DNA of 20,388 bases from Candidatus Bathyarchaeota archaeon (lineage in GTDB: Archaea; Thermoproteota; Bathyarchaeia; Bathyarchaeales; UBA233). Shown piece after piece: positions 1-6,749 of this stretch (positions are counted from its first letter, which is position 1; each line of letters opens with the position of its first letter). The notes below the pieces were generated by a model, which was not told where the DNA came from, did no database searches, and was given only the letters and a program-made list of their open reading frames with translations. The stretch spans positions 1 to 20,388 of the forward strand of contig JANXEP010000029.1 in assembly GCA_025057795.1 (NCBI GenBank), read 5' to 3'. The position numbers were made by a program, and so were the translations under genes.

Positions 1-208
1 GGATGTGAAGTAACGCTCTAAATACTTGAAGCCGAACCTTGTAAGCCTATCTTTGAATCCGATGATAACAACGCCTATCTCTTTTCCTTCAACCACCAAC
101 TGTTCTAACAACCTTGATCTTACCTTGCCTATCCCACTTCCTAAGCGTATTTGGACGAACACCTAACCTTTCACATACCTCCTTAAATCTCAGCAACCTC
201 TCTTCCAT
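1..208 (-). pseudogene. IS607-family serine recombinase (TnpA) remnant with internal deletion, cut by window edge
   Basis: Reading from an ATG at 208 on the minus strand gives a MerR-like helix-turn-helix (RFKEVCERLGVRPNTLRKWD) followed by GKIKVVRTVGG, then a stop. This is the standard N-terminus of IS607-type TnpA, which would normally continue into GGHRR and then the YxRVSS catalytic serine segment. One frame over, the sequence resumes as a later part of the same family, including IIGFKDRLTRFGFKYLERYF, and runs off the window edge. The segment between is missing, including the catalytic serine, so the protein cannot be active. The junction is near 92-104, at a GGTGGT that both halves could share, which suggests a microhomology deletion. 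No TnpB partner is visible here; it could lie to the left. Family assignment is confident; inactivity follows from the missing core and the frame break. Confidence 0.8.
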
Positions 209-295
209 CAAAAAAGAAGTGTTACCCTTTAATGATTCAACAAAAGAAGAATAAACGCAAGATTTACTTACAAGTTTAAAATAACAGTATTATTG

Positions 296-808
296 ATGCG
301 TCGTCCCAAAATAGTTCTGATATGTTCACTTCTCATCATAGCTGGGTTTGTATGGCTAATCATCTCTAACTACGGCTTTTTAGTGTGCAAGTTAATGCCG
401 GATAGGGGAAAGCGGTTTAATTCTCTAGCCGAATTAGAAGCCTTTCTCAGGGATGACGACTTAAACGAACGTGAACCCTCTGCTGGCTATACATGCGCCG
501 AGTTCGTAAGAGACTTCATTAGTAGGGCGCAGGCGAGAGGATACTGCGACTTAACTTTCTATTCGTTATCTGGGGAGAGCATGAAACGGTATAAAGAGGC
601 TTTAGGCTCCATCAAAGTTGTTAAAGAAAACCCGGAAGGCACGGAGATACGCGATTATTCATACTTTATAACCTTTGAGGATGTGGGGCACGCTGTTGTA
701 AAAACCACTGTTGGAGAAGTCGAGGTTATTATTGAACCGCAAATCGACGTAGTTCTGGCATTGGAAGACTTCTCCGTTCTTTTTGAAGGCGAAATCCTCT
801 ATGATTAG
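296..808 (+). CDS. Membrane-anchored protein, possibly transglutaminase/cysteine-peptidase-like
   Basis: A 170-residue protein with one N-terminal hydrophobic segment (about residues 6-30), probably a signal anchor that leaves the rest outside the membrane. The soluble part has Cys67 in GYTCAEFV, at the start of a predicted helix; His132 in VGHAVVKT, on a strand; and IIEPQ at about 145-149. This Cys...His...(D/E)P order resembles transglutaminase-like and related papain-fold enzymes, where Cys heads a helix, His sits on a strand and the third residue on the next strand. I infer the fold from this pattern only. A TTG at 293 directly precedes the ATG at 296; I prefer the ATG. Possible TATA-like sequence lies at 262-283. 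The gene stands alone between the IS607 remnant and thpR. It could also be a non-catalytic exported protein. Confidence 0.7.
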   Translation: MRRPKIVLICSLLIIAGFVWLIISNYGFLVCKLMPDRGKRFNSLAELEAFLRDDDLNEREPSAGYTCAEFVRDFISRAQARGYCDLTFYSLSGESMKRYKEALGSIKVVKENPEGTEIRDYSYFITFEDVGHAVVKTTVGEVEVIIEPQIDVVLALEDFSVLFEGEILYD

Positions 809-915
809 GCAGAGAATTGCTGAGCGCCTAAAAACACCCGTCCAACATGATTAGTGAAAACAAGCGTTAAAAGAATTTATGAAGGAAACGCCAAAATATG
901 CAAAAGGAATGCCCC

Positions 916-1485
916 ATGCCAGAAACAATAAGAAGCTTCATAGCCTTCGACATAGAAAACGCCCAAGTTCTGGAAAAGATAATGCATATTCAGAAAATTC
1001 TAGCTGGAACAGGGGCTGACTTGAAGCTTGTAGAACCAGAAAATATCCACATAACTCTGCGTTTTCTCGGAAACATCTCCCAAACCATGGTGGACAAAAT
1101 CTACGAGGAGATGAGGAAAGTTAAATTCACAGCCTTTAACGTTAAAATTCAAGGGGTTGGAGCATTCCCAAACATACGCTATCCAAGGGTTTTGTGGGCG
1201 GGAATAACCCAAGGCGCCGACCAACTGCGATCCATCTTCAGCCAGCTGGAGCCAAACCTTCGCAGGCTTGGTTTCACCCCAGACCCTAAGGGCTTCAGCC
1301 CTCACTTGACCATTGCCCGTGTAAGGTCTGGAAGGAACAAGGCGGAACTTGCCAAGCGTTTAGAGGAAAACTTGAACTTCGAGTTTGGGGTGGTTAGGGC
1401 TGACTGTTTGAGGCTTAAGAAAAGTGACTTAAAACCTAAAGGCCCCACCTATTCAACGCTTAGAGAATTTTGTCCACAACCGTGA
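916..1485 (+). CDS. thpR: RNA 2',3'-cyclic phosphodiesterase (2H phosphoesterase)
   Basis: A member of the 2H phosphoesterase superfamily, which opens 2',3'-cyclic phosphate ends on RNA and was first known as the archaeal/bacterial 2'-5' RNA ligase. Both HxTx signatures are present: HITL at residues 45-48 and HLTI at 130-133. The N-terminus RSFIAFDIE and the full length of 189 residues match the family. The ATG at 916 is preferred because homologues begin just before RSFIA and AAAGGAA lies a few bases upstream; an ATG at 898 would add six residues. An A/T-rich TATA-like element sits at 873-883. Its stop is only 12 bases before the ATG of cca, a gene pairing common in archaea that suggests cotranscription and a joint role in tRNA end processing. 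Confidence 0.93.
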   Translation: MPETIRSFIAFDIENAQVLEKIMHIQKILAGTGADLKLVEPENIHITLRFLGNISQTMVDKIYEEMRKVKFTAFNVKIQGVGAFPNIRYPRVLWAGITQGADQLRSIFSQLEPNLRRLGFTPDPKGFSPHLTIARVRSGRNKAELAKRLEENLNFEFGVVRADCLRLKKSDLKPKGPTYSTLREFCPQP

Positions 1486-1497
1486 AAAGTGCTGATT

Positions 1498-2922
1498 ATG
1501 CAGAGAAAAATAGAAGAAGTTTGCAAAACCGTTCTGGAAAAAGTTACACCCCCACAAGAGGAACGCGTGAAAATAGAGGCTTTGGCAAAAGATTTAGAGA
1601 AAAAAGTAGCCCAAGCCGCAGAGGAATCCAGCGTCAAAGCCTCTGTGCGTTTAGAAGGATCTGTTGCAAAAAACACGTGGCTGAGCGGAGAACCAGACAT
1701 AGACATTTTCATGCGCCTACCCCCAAGCATACCCCGCAAATCCCTCGGAGAAGTTGCCCTAAAAATAGCCCGAAAAGCCACTGAAGGCGCACGTTACGTG
1801 GAAAGGTTCGCCGAACACCCTTATTTAGAGGCGTTTGTCAACGGCGTCCGAGTAAACATCGTGCCATGCTATGACGCAAAACCCGGGGAATGGTTAAGCG
1901 CCACAGATAGGACGCCATACCACACAGACTACGTGAAAAAACGTTTAGACCCGCATATGCATGGGGAAGTCCGTCTACTAAAGAAGTTTATGAAAGGGAT
2001 AGACGTTTACGGCGCAGAAATAAAGGTTGGCGGCTTCAGCGGCTACCTATGCGAACTCCTAATACTCCACCATGGGTCTTTTCTGAACGCGTTGAGGGCT
2101 TTTGCACAGCCAAAACAACCAATGATTATAGATATAGAAAACCATTACAAAGGCAGAGGAGACGAGCTGCAACTGCTATTCAAGGAACCCCTAATAATAG
2201 TTGACCCAGTGGACAGAGGGAGAAACGCAGCCTCAGCAGTGCAGCCTCGAAAACTTTACACGTTGGTGGCGGCGGCAAGAGCCTTCTTAGAAAAGCCAAG
2301 CCTAAACTTCTTTTATCCCCCAGAGACAAAACCGTTAACAGCAGAAGCGTTAAAAGAGAACCTTCATAATCGGGGCTCAACCCTTGTCTTTGTGGTTTTC
2401 GGAGAAGTCAACGCAGTTCCAGACGTTTTGTGGGGGCAACTTTACAAGTCTCAACGTTCCCTTTCAAGGCTTCTTCAGCTAAACGACTTTAATCCGTTAA
2501 GAGCTGCTGCGTTGAGCAATGAAAAAGACTTAAACATGTTCGTGTTTGAACTTGAAAGCCGCTTCCTCCCGCCAGTAAAGAAGCATTTGGGGCCTCCTCT
2601 GGAAAAGGAAAGAGACTGCAGAAACTTCCTCGCAAAACACGTAAATAGTCAAGGCGTAGTTGCAGGCCCCTACATTGAAGGCGACAGGTGGATGGTGCTT
2701 CTTAAAAGGAAACATGTGGACGCCGTGGCTTTGCTGAAAGAAAGACTTGTGAACGGCGGGAGAAACGCTGGAATAGGCAAGGAAATCGCGCAGACGCTTA
2801 AAGGCGGATTCAAAATTTACGTGAACGAGGAAATAAGCGAAGTTTATGAGAAAAACGGTGATTTTGCAAAATTTTTAACGGATTTCCTTTCTGGAAAGCC
2901 TAAATGGCTAGAAAACGTTTAG
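1498..2922 (+). CDS. cca: CCA-adding enzyme (tRNA nucleotidyltransferase, archaeal class I)
   Basis: Adds or repairs the 3'-CCA of tRNAs without a template. The class I nucleotidyltransferase signature GSVAKNTWL lies at residues 54-62, followed by DIDIF with two metal-binding aspartates (Asp67, Asp69). The third carboxylate expected on the strand before VPCY appears as Asn120 (VRVNIVPCYD), which is discussed as a finding. Downstream, DRTPYHTDYV (about 140-149) and the long alpha/beta and tail domains match archaeal enzymes; 474 residues is slightly long for the family. ATG 1498 is preferred, with GTGA just upstream at 1482-1485; a GTG at 1489 is the alternative. The 3' end overlaps the convergent uppP gene by 15 bases. 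Together with thpR it forms a two-gene tRNA maintenance operon. Confidence 0.95.
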   Translation: MQRKIEEVCKTVLEKVTPPQEERVKIEALAKDLEKKVAQAAEESSVKASVRLEGSVAKNTWLSGEPDIDIFMRLPPSIPRKSLGEVALKIARKATEGARYVERFAEHPYLEAFVNGVRVNIVPCYDAKPGEWLSATDRTPYHTDYVKKRLDPHMHGEVRLLKKFMKGIDVYGAEIKVGGFSGYLCELLILHHGSFLNALRAFAQPKQPMIIDIENHYKGRGDELQLLFKEPLIIVDPVDRGRNAASAVQPRKLYTLVAAARAFLEKPSLNFFYPPETKPLTAEALKENLHNRGSTLVFVVFGEVNAVPDVLWGQLYKSQRSLSRLLQLNDFNPLRAAALSNEKDLNMFVFELESRFLPPVKKHLGPPLEKERDCRNFLAKHVNSQGVVAGPYIEGDRWMVLLKRKHVDAVALLKERLVNGGRNAGIGKEIAQTLKGGFKIYVNEEISEVYEKNGDFAKFLTDFLSGKPKWLENV

Positions 2923-3705
2923 ACAATAAGCCATAATCAAAAACGCGCCGAGAATCCAGCAGTAAAAGGCGAAAACGTGAAACCTTCCTTTTTCAAGGGT
3001 TCTCCATAATAGTTTTAGGGCTAAATAACCAACAACCATGGCGGCAACCATCCCGGCAAAAGTCTCAAATAACCCTACGTTGGAAGCGGCCAATTCGTCA
3101 AAATGGGTGTGAAGGGTTAGCCCAAAAGCACCTATGATCGCCGGAACAGAGAGCAAAAAGGAAAACTTGAAGGCTTTATCCCTTTTAACCCCCAGCAGAA
3201 GCGCGGCGGCAATGGTTAACCCGCTCCTCGAAAGTCCTGGAATTACCGCTATCCCCTGAGCCGCGCCAATTAAAAAGGCAGTTTTAAGGTTTAAGTTGCC
3301 GTCAGCCCATTCCCTGGCTTTAACAGAATAAAGCACAAACCCGCAGGCGATGAGCGAAACGGCAACCGTTAAAACCTCTTGAAGGACGTTTTCAAGAAAC
3401 ATGCCGAAAGCCAGCCCAATCAAGGCTGTGGGGACAGAGCCAACAACTATTAGCGGTATAAGCCTGCCATAATCCGTTTTAAAATCCAGGCGCCTAAGGG
3501 CTGAAAAAACCTTTTTGACGTCGCTTCTGAAAAATGACAGAATGACGGCTAAAGTTCCAAGATGCAGGGCAACGTCAAAAAGCATGGGCACGTTTAAGCC
3601 AAAGATTTTTTCCGCGATTTTCAAGTGTCCCGTGCTGGATACGGGAAGCCACTCCGTTAACCCTTGAATAACGCCAAGAATAACTGTCTCAATCAACCGG
3701 TTCAA
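2908..3705 (-). CDS. uppP: Undecaprenyl-diphosphatase-type polyprenyl diphosphatase (UppP/BacA family)
   Basis: An integral membrane phosphatase that converts C55-type polyprenyl diphosphate to the monophosphate. In bacteria it recycles the peptidoglycan carrier; in archaea the carrier more likely serves glycosylation of surface proteins and lipids. Both family signatures are intact: QGLTEWLPVSSTGH at residues 14-27 (the Q/ExxxE and SSxGH motif) and PGLSRSG at 156-162. The 265-residue length and about eight hydrophobic segments fit. The start is a TTG at 3705 with GGTG nine bases upstream; no in-frame ATG lies near. A TATA-like GTTTATAAGG on the minus strand (about 3755-3765) would give a short leader. 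The 3' end overlaps cca convergently by 15 bases. Supplying lipid carrier would suit the many exported proteins nearby, but that link is inference. Confidence 0.93.
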   Translation of the reverse strand: MNRLIETVILGVIQGLTEWLPVSSTGHLKIAEKIFGLNVPMLFDVALHLGTLAVILSFFRSDVKKVFSALRRLDFKTDYGRLIPLIVVGSVPTALIGLAFGMFLENVLQEVLTVAVSLIACGFVLYSVKAREWADGNLNLKTAFLIGAAQGIAVIPGLSRSGLTIAAALLLGVKRDKAFKFSFLLSVPAIIGAFGLTLHTHFDELAASNVGLFETFAGMVAAMVVGYLALKLLWRTLEKGRFHVFAFYCWILGAFLIMAYCLNVF

Positions 3706-3841
3706 AGGGCACCGCCCGCATCCAACCCTATTTGCAATTGTTGGGCTTAAAGATGTTTCCTTATAAACTTTTAAAGCGACAGCTTCCGCTAAAAAGAATG
3801 GGAAGAAATAAAATAATGTGGGCTTTTACGAACAGCCTTAA

Positions 3842-3985
3842 CTAGTAGCGCCTTCTTCTCTGGCTTCTCCGTTTCATCCAGCACTCTCGGCAGTAAACTG
3901 GTCTGCTTGGGTCTGGAACGAAGGGAACCTCGCATTCCTGACCACAATCAGAACAGACTGTCTTGTGCATTTCTCTATCAGCCAT
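3842..3985 (-). CDS. Small zinc-ribbon protein, CxxC-x17-CxxC type
   Basis: A 47-residue protein too short for usual gene-finding cutoffs. It begins MADREMHKTVCSDCGQ and carries CSDC and CREC separated by exactly 17 residues, with the family-like EVPFVPDPSRPVYCREC. This matches the archaeal/bacterial CxxC-x17-CxxC zinc-ribbon family, which is widespread but has no firm function. An additional Cys lies at residue 18 and the C-terminus is strongly basic (KRRSQRRRRY), consistent with binding nucleic acid. The ATG at 3985 is supported by an AAATATA box (4012-4018) about 30 bases upstream, implying a leaderless or nearly leaderless transcript. A perfect inverted repeat (4019-4037) abuts this box, so transcription may be controlled. 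I am confident the gene is real and unsure of its role. Confidence 0.88.
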   Translation of the reverse strand: MADREMHKTVCSDCGQECEVPFVPDPSRPVYCRECWMKRRSQRRRRY

Positions 3986-4011
3986 ATACGCTATTCAACT
4001 CCTTCTACGGG

Positions 4012-4018
4012 TATATTT
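4012..4018 (-). promoter_or_regulatory. TATA box for the zinc-ribbon gene
   Basis: AAATATA on the minus strand, 27-33 bases upstream of the ATG at 3985. This is the spacing expected for an archaeal leaderless promoter. The inverted repeat at 4019-4037 occupies the BRE position next to it. Confidence 0.5.
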
Positions 4019-4037
4019 GTGCAAAATCCTTTTGCAC
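4019..4037. promoter_or_regulatory. Perfect inverted repeat, candidate operator
   Basis: GTGCAAAA-TCC-TTTTGCAC is an 8-base perfect inverted repeat with a 3-base spacer. It directly abuts the TATA box of the divergently read zinc-ribbon gene, where TFB would contact DNA. A further half-site-like GTTTGCAC occurs at 4071-4078, next to a plus-strand TATA-like CTTATAAAAG (4062-4071). The arrangement fits a repressor site shared by the divergent zinc-ribbon and DUF5615 genes. Confidence 0.5.
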
Positions 4038-4163
4038 GACCCGTTTTACTCTCTAACGTTGCTTATAAAAGTTTGCACAAAATCCATTTTTAATTTAAGG
4101 GCTTTTAGGAGAAACTAGATAGGCGAGTTTAGCCCAGCTTTTAAGCGCGGGACGGGTGTCAGC

Positions 4164-4463
4164 ATGAGAATTCTCCTCGACGAAATGTATTCTGGATTGA
4201 AGGAATACTTTGAAATTTTGGGGTATGAAGCCTTGACGGTTCAGGAAGTCAACTTGAAAGGAGCTAGGGACAAGGATATAGTGGAGTATGCCAAAAACAA
4301 CAATTTGCTTCTTGTCACCCAAGATCAAAAACAAGCCGAACTAGCAGAGCTTGTTGGAGTAAAATACGTGCTTATTTCCAACGCCATGATCGCAAAAATA
4401 GCAATTGCAAAAATAAAGGAGAAATATCCAAACTTAAGCCAACGTTTTCTGTCTTCTCGCTGA
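4164..4463 (+). CDS. DUF5615 PIN-like protein
   Basis: A 99-residue protein starting MRILLDEMYSGL, with DKDIVEYAKNNNLLLVTQD at about 36-54. This is the pattern of DUF5615 proteins, which belong to the PIN-like/Mut7-C-like nuclease fold: an early acidic LLDE, a central D..IVEYA, and LVTxD. The acidic residues are the presumed metal ligands. Family members are often annotated as toxin components or predicted nucleases. No antitoxin-sized gene precedes it; the zinc-ribbon gene is on the other strand. A plus-strand TATA-like CTTATAAAAG lies at 4062-4071, which would give a leader of about 75 bases. The last 30 bases overlap the 3' end of dinB on the opposite strand. Family call is good; activity is inferred. 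Confidence 0.85.
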   Translation: MRILLDEMYSGLKEYFEILGYEALTVQEVNLKGARDKDIVEYAKNNNLLLVTQDQKQAELAELVGVKYVLISNAMIAKIAIAKIKEKYPNLSQRFLSSR

Positions 4464-5507
4464 TACGAGGCTTGAAACCCTAACGCCTATAAGGCGTATC
4501 TTTCTATTAAGCCCAAGATATTCTTGCAAAAGCTCCTTTGCTGTTTTCTTTAAATCCTCCAGCCTATTAGTTATGAAGGGCAGCGTTCTGCTATGAGTGT
4601 GCGTTTCAAAATTTTCATAGCGCACCTTAACAGTTACGGTTTTAAAGTAGAAGTTTTGCCTTAAAAGGTCGCCATGCACCTCTTCGGCAAGCTTATCTAA
4701 GGTTTCAAAGACCAAAGCAGAGTCGGCGGTATCTTTCTCGAAGGTTTTTTCGCGGCTTACGGATTTTATTTCGCTTCGCTCCGCCACATCGCTTCTGTCG
4801 ACTCCATGGGCCATCAGATAAAGCTGTCTCCCCATAACCCCAAAGGTTTCAGCCAGCACTGTTGGATCGCGGCGGGCTAAATCCCCTATGGTTTTTATGC
4901 CCATAGCCCTCAGCTTCTGCTCCGTTTTTCTCCCAACCCATAGAAGTTTTCGAACTGGCAAGGGCGCGAGAAACCTTTCCACTTCTTCGGGTTTAACCGT
5001 GGTCAAACCGTCTGGTTTTTGGTGGTCGCTTGCAATTTTTGAGACAAGCTTGTTGGGGCCTATGCCTATGGAACACGTTAGCCCCTCTTTTTCGAAAATT
5101 TCCCTCTTTATCTGGCGGGCTAGAAGTTCCGCTTCCGTATAATCCTTGGCCCTTGAGGTTACATCCAAGAAGGCTTCGTCTATACCCCAACTCTCAAACT
5201 TGTCGGCGTATTTCCGTAAAATAGCCATTATCCTTTCAGAAACCCTCTCGTAAAGTTCAAAGTTTACGGGAAGATAAACGGCTTGGGGGCATAGCTTCCA
5301 AGCTTTTGATATGGGCATACCCGATCTGACGCCGAACTTTCGAGCTTCATAGTTGCATGTGCTTACTACGCCCCTGCCCTTCCCCTCTTTAGGGTCAGCG
5401 CCAACAATGACTGGTTTTCCCCTAAGTTCAGGGTGCTCCCTCTCCTCTATGGCCGTGAAAAAGTGGTCCATGTCCACGTGGAGGATTATGCGTTTTTTCT
5501 CGCCCAT
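4434..5507 (-). CDS. dinB: DNA polymerase IV (Y-family translesion polymerase, Dpo4/DinB)
   Basis: A 357-residue error-prone polymerase that copies past DNA lesions. The palm carboxylates are visible: Asp12 in HVDMDHFF, and Asp110-Glu111 in SWGIDEAFLD. Phe17 sits at the steric-gate position that excludes ribonucleotides. The fingers motif VVSTCNYEARKFGVRSGMP (about 48-65), helix-hairpin-helix thumb regions (KLLWVGRKTEQKLRAMGI; IGDLARRDP) and little-finger domain follow in normal order. The protein ends RRQKTLA, which looks like the beginning of a QxxLxxFF sliding-clamp motif cut short; see findings. The ATG at 5507 fits the family start. The 3' end overlaps the convergent DUF5615 gene by 30 bases. 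Confidence 0.95.
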   Translation of the reverse strand: MGEKKRIILHVDMDHFFTAIEEREHPELRGKPVIVGADPKEGKGRGVVSTCNYEARKFGVRSGMPISKAWKLCPQAVYLPVNFELYERVSERIMAILRKYADKFESWGIDEAFLDVTSRAKDYTEAELLARQIKREIFEKEGLTCSIGIGPNKLVSKIASDHQKPDGLTTVKPEEVERFLAPLPVRKLLWVGRKTEQKLRAMGIKTIGDLARRDPTVLAETFGVMGRQLYLMAHGVDRSDVAERSEIKSVSREKTFEKDTADSALVFETLDKLAEEVHGDLLRQNFYFKTVTVKVRYENFETHTHSRTLPFITNRLEDLKKTAKELLQEYLGLNRKIRLIGVRVSSLVSARRQKTLA

Positions 5508-5682
5508 GAACCATTCTTCTCCAGAGGCTTCTCTAGACCATATTCTGCAAATTTGAATCTAGCACATTTCCATTAAGGTGCGCGCGGAAATAACTATGTG
5601 TTTAACTGTGCTAAGGATTTTTCGTTCACAACCCTTTTAATGCTTTCCTATGGGAATATGAAAAGGAAGGCGGGTTGTTATA

Positions 5683-5907
5683 GTGAAAGTGATGGAAGAG
5701 ACTGTACAGGCAATCGCCGTTGAATTTGTCAAGAGAAGAAAGAACGCTAAAAAGGTTGAAATAGCCTCTGTCGAGCATAGGAACGGCTTTTGGGTGGTTA
5801 GGGGCACATGCCCCATAGACTTAGAAGGCCACCCTTGGGCGGAAAAGTTTGAATTAGTCATAGATAAAAAGGGAAAAATAAAGTTCGCAGACTTCTCGCT
5901 TTTATAA
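5683..5907 (+). CDS. Small hypothetical protein
   Basis: A 74-residue soluble protein with no recognised family. The GTG at 5683 and an ATG at 5692 are both possible starts; a purine-rich AAAAGGAAGG lies at 5660-5669. The N-terminal third is a basic helix (ETVQAIAVEFVKRRKNAKK), followed by strand-like stretches with VEHRNGFWVVRGTCPID and GHPWAEKFELVIDKKGKIKF. This layout (helix, then a three-strand sheet ending in a KKGKI turn) resembles small alpha/beta domains related to cystatin/PepSY-like folds, but that is only a visual impression. It sits alone between dinB (divergent) and the universal stress gene, without clear operon partners. Confidence 0.65.
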   Translation: MKVMEETVQAIAVEFVKRRKNAKKVEIASVEHRNGFWVVRGTCPIDLEGHPWAEKFELVIDKKGKIKFADFSLL

Positions 5908-6064
5908 AACCGCCTACCTAAGCCTCCGACATACACCCTTGAGATTTGCTGAAACTCCTGCTTCTAGAGTTAATTGTTCCCGACATGCTGGAGAACGCGA
6001 ACCGCTACTAAAGCCCCAAACCATGTTTTATCCTTTTAAATGCTTAAACGTTATATTTAATGGA

Positions 6065-6556
6065 ATGATAATAGAAGTTTTGGGTGAGACCCTGTTCGAA
6101 AAAATCCTCGTTCCCCTGGACGGTTCAGAACATTCGTTCAAAGCCTTAGAAATTGCAGTTCAAATAGCTAAAAAATTCGGCGGCAAAATCACCCTAATTC
6201 ACGTATATCAGGTAAGCGTTAGGCCCATGGTGATGCCGGAGCCGATAACCCTGACCCCTGGCATCCCAATAATATCGCCTGGCGAATACTCGAAGGTTGT
6301 TGAGGCTGCAAGGGATGCTGGCTCCAGAATTCTGGCTGAAGGCGAAAAAAAAGCTAAGGCTGAGGGGGTTGAGGTTGAAACCCTGCTTAGGGAAGGCCAC
6401 ACGGTTCATGAAATAGTTAGGGCTGCTGGAGAAGGCAAGTTTAACCTAATCATCATGGGCGCCAGGGGCATAAGCAGAATAAAGGAGATCATCCTTGGAA
6501 GCGTAAGCGACGGAGTGATAAGAAACGCTCCATGCCCGGTTCTAATCACAAAATAG
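6065..6556 (+). CDS. Universal stress protein (UspA family, ATP-binding type)
   Basis: A 163-residue UspA-fold protein. The start of the domain, KILVPLDGSEHSFKALEIA, is typical. The ATP-binding signature G-2x-G-9x-G-S is complete at residues 132-147 (GARGISRIKEIILGS), so this belongs to the nucleotide-binding subgroup. The long insertion with PMVMPEPITLTPGIPIISPGE (about 54-74) is common in archaeal members. The start is uncertain. ATG 6065 lies only about 10 bases after a strong TATA-like TTATATTTAA (6049-6058), so the message may begin downstream of it. A TTG at 6080 or a CTG at 6092, preceded by GGTGAG, would better match the usual family N-terminus. Function is presumably in stress response; no partner gene is adjacent. 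Confidence 0.9.
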   Translation: MIIEVLGETLFEKILVPLDGSEHSFKALEIAVQIAKKFGGKITLIHVYQVSVRPMVMPEPITLTPGIPIISPGEYSKVVEAARDAGSRILAEGEKKAKAEGVEVETLLREGHTVHEIVRAAGEGKFNLIIMGARGISRIKEIILGSVSDGVIRNAPCPVLITK

Positions 6557-6749
6557 CCTTTCCTTTCTCTACACCTTCGGTTCGATAGTTCTCTAAACAT
6601 AAGCCTTAAAGGTCATGCCAAAAAGTTTATTTTATCCTCCCTAATCGAAAATCTCTCACCTGTCTGGAGGCAAGCCGACTTAGAGATGTTCGTGTCCGTG
6701 CCTAAGATGGATGGCGTACATGTGATGACTTCAGAGGGGGGTAACCCAA

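Noticed and set aside
4095..4163. Search for an antitoxin gene ahead of the DUF5615 gene
   Set aside because: No complete frame with a start exists in this interval; only a promoter-like region is seen.
4483..4497. Palindrome-like ACGCC...GGCGT with a wider GATACG/CGTATC pairing
   Set aside because: It lies inside the dinB coding region and is explained by codons; no reason to read it as a site.
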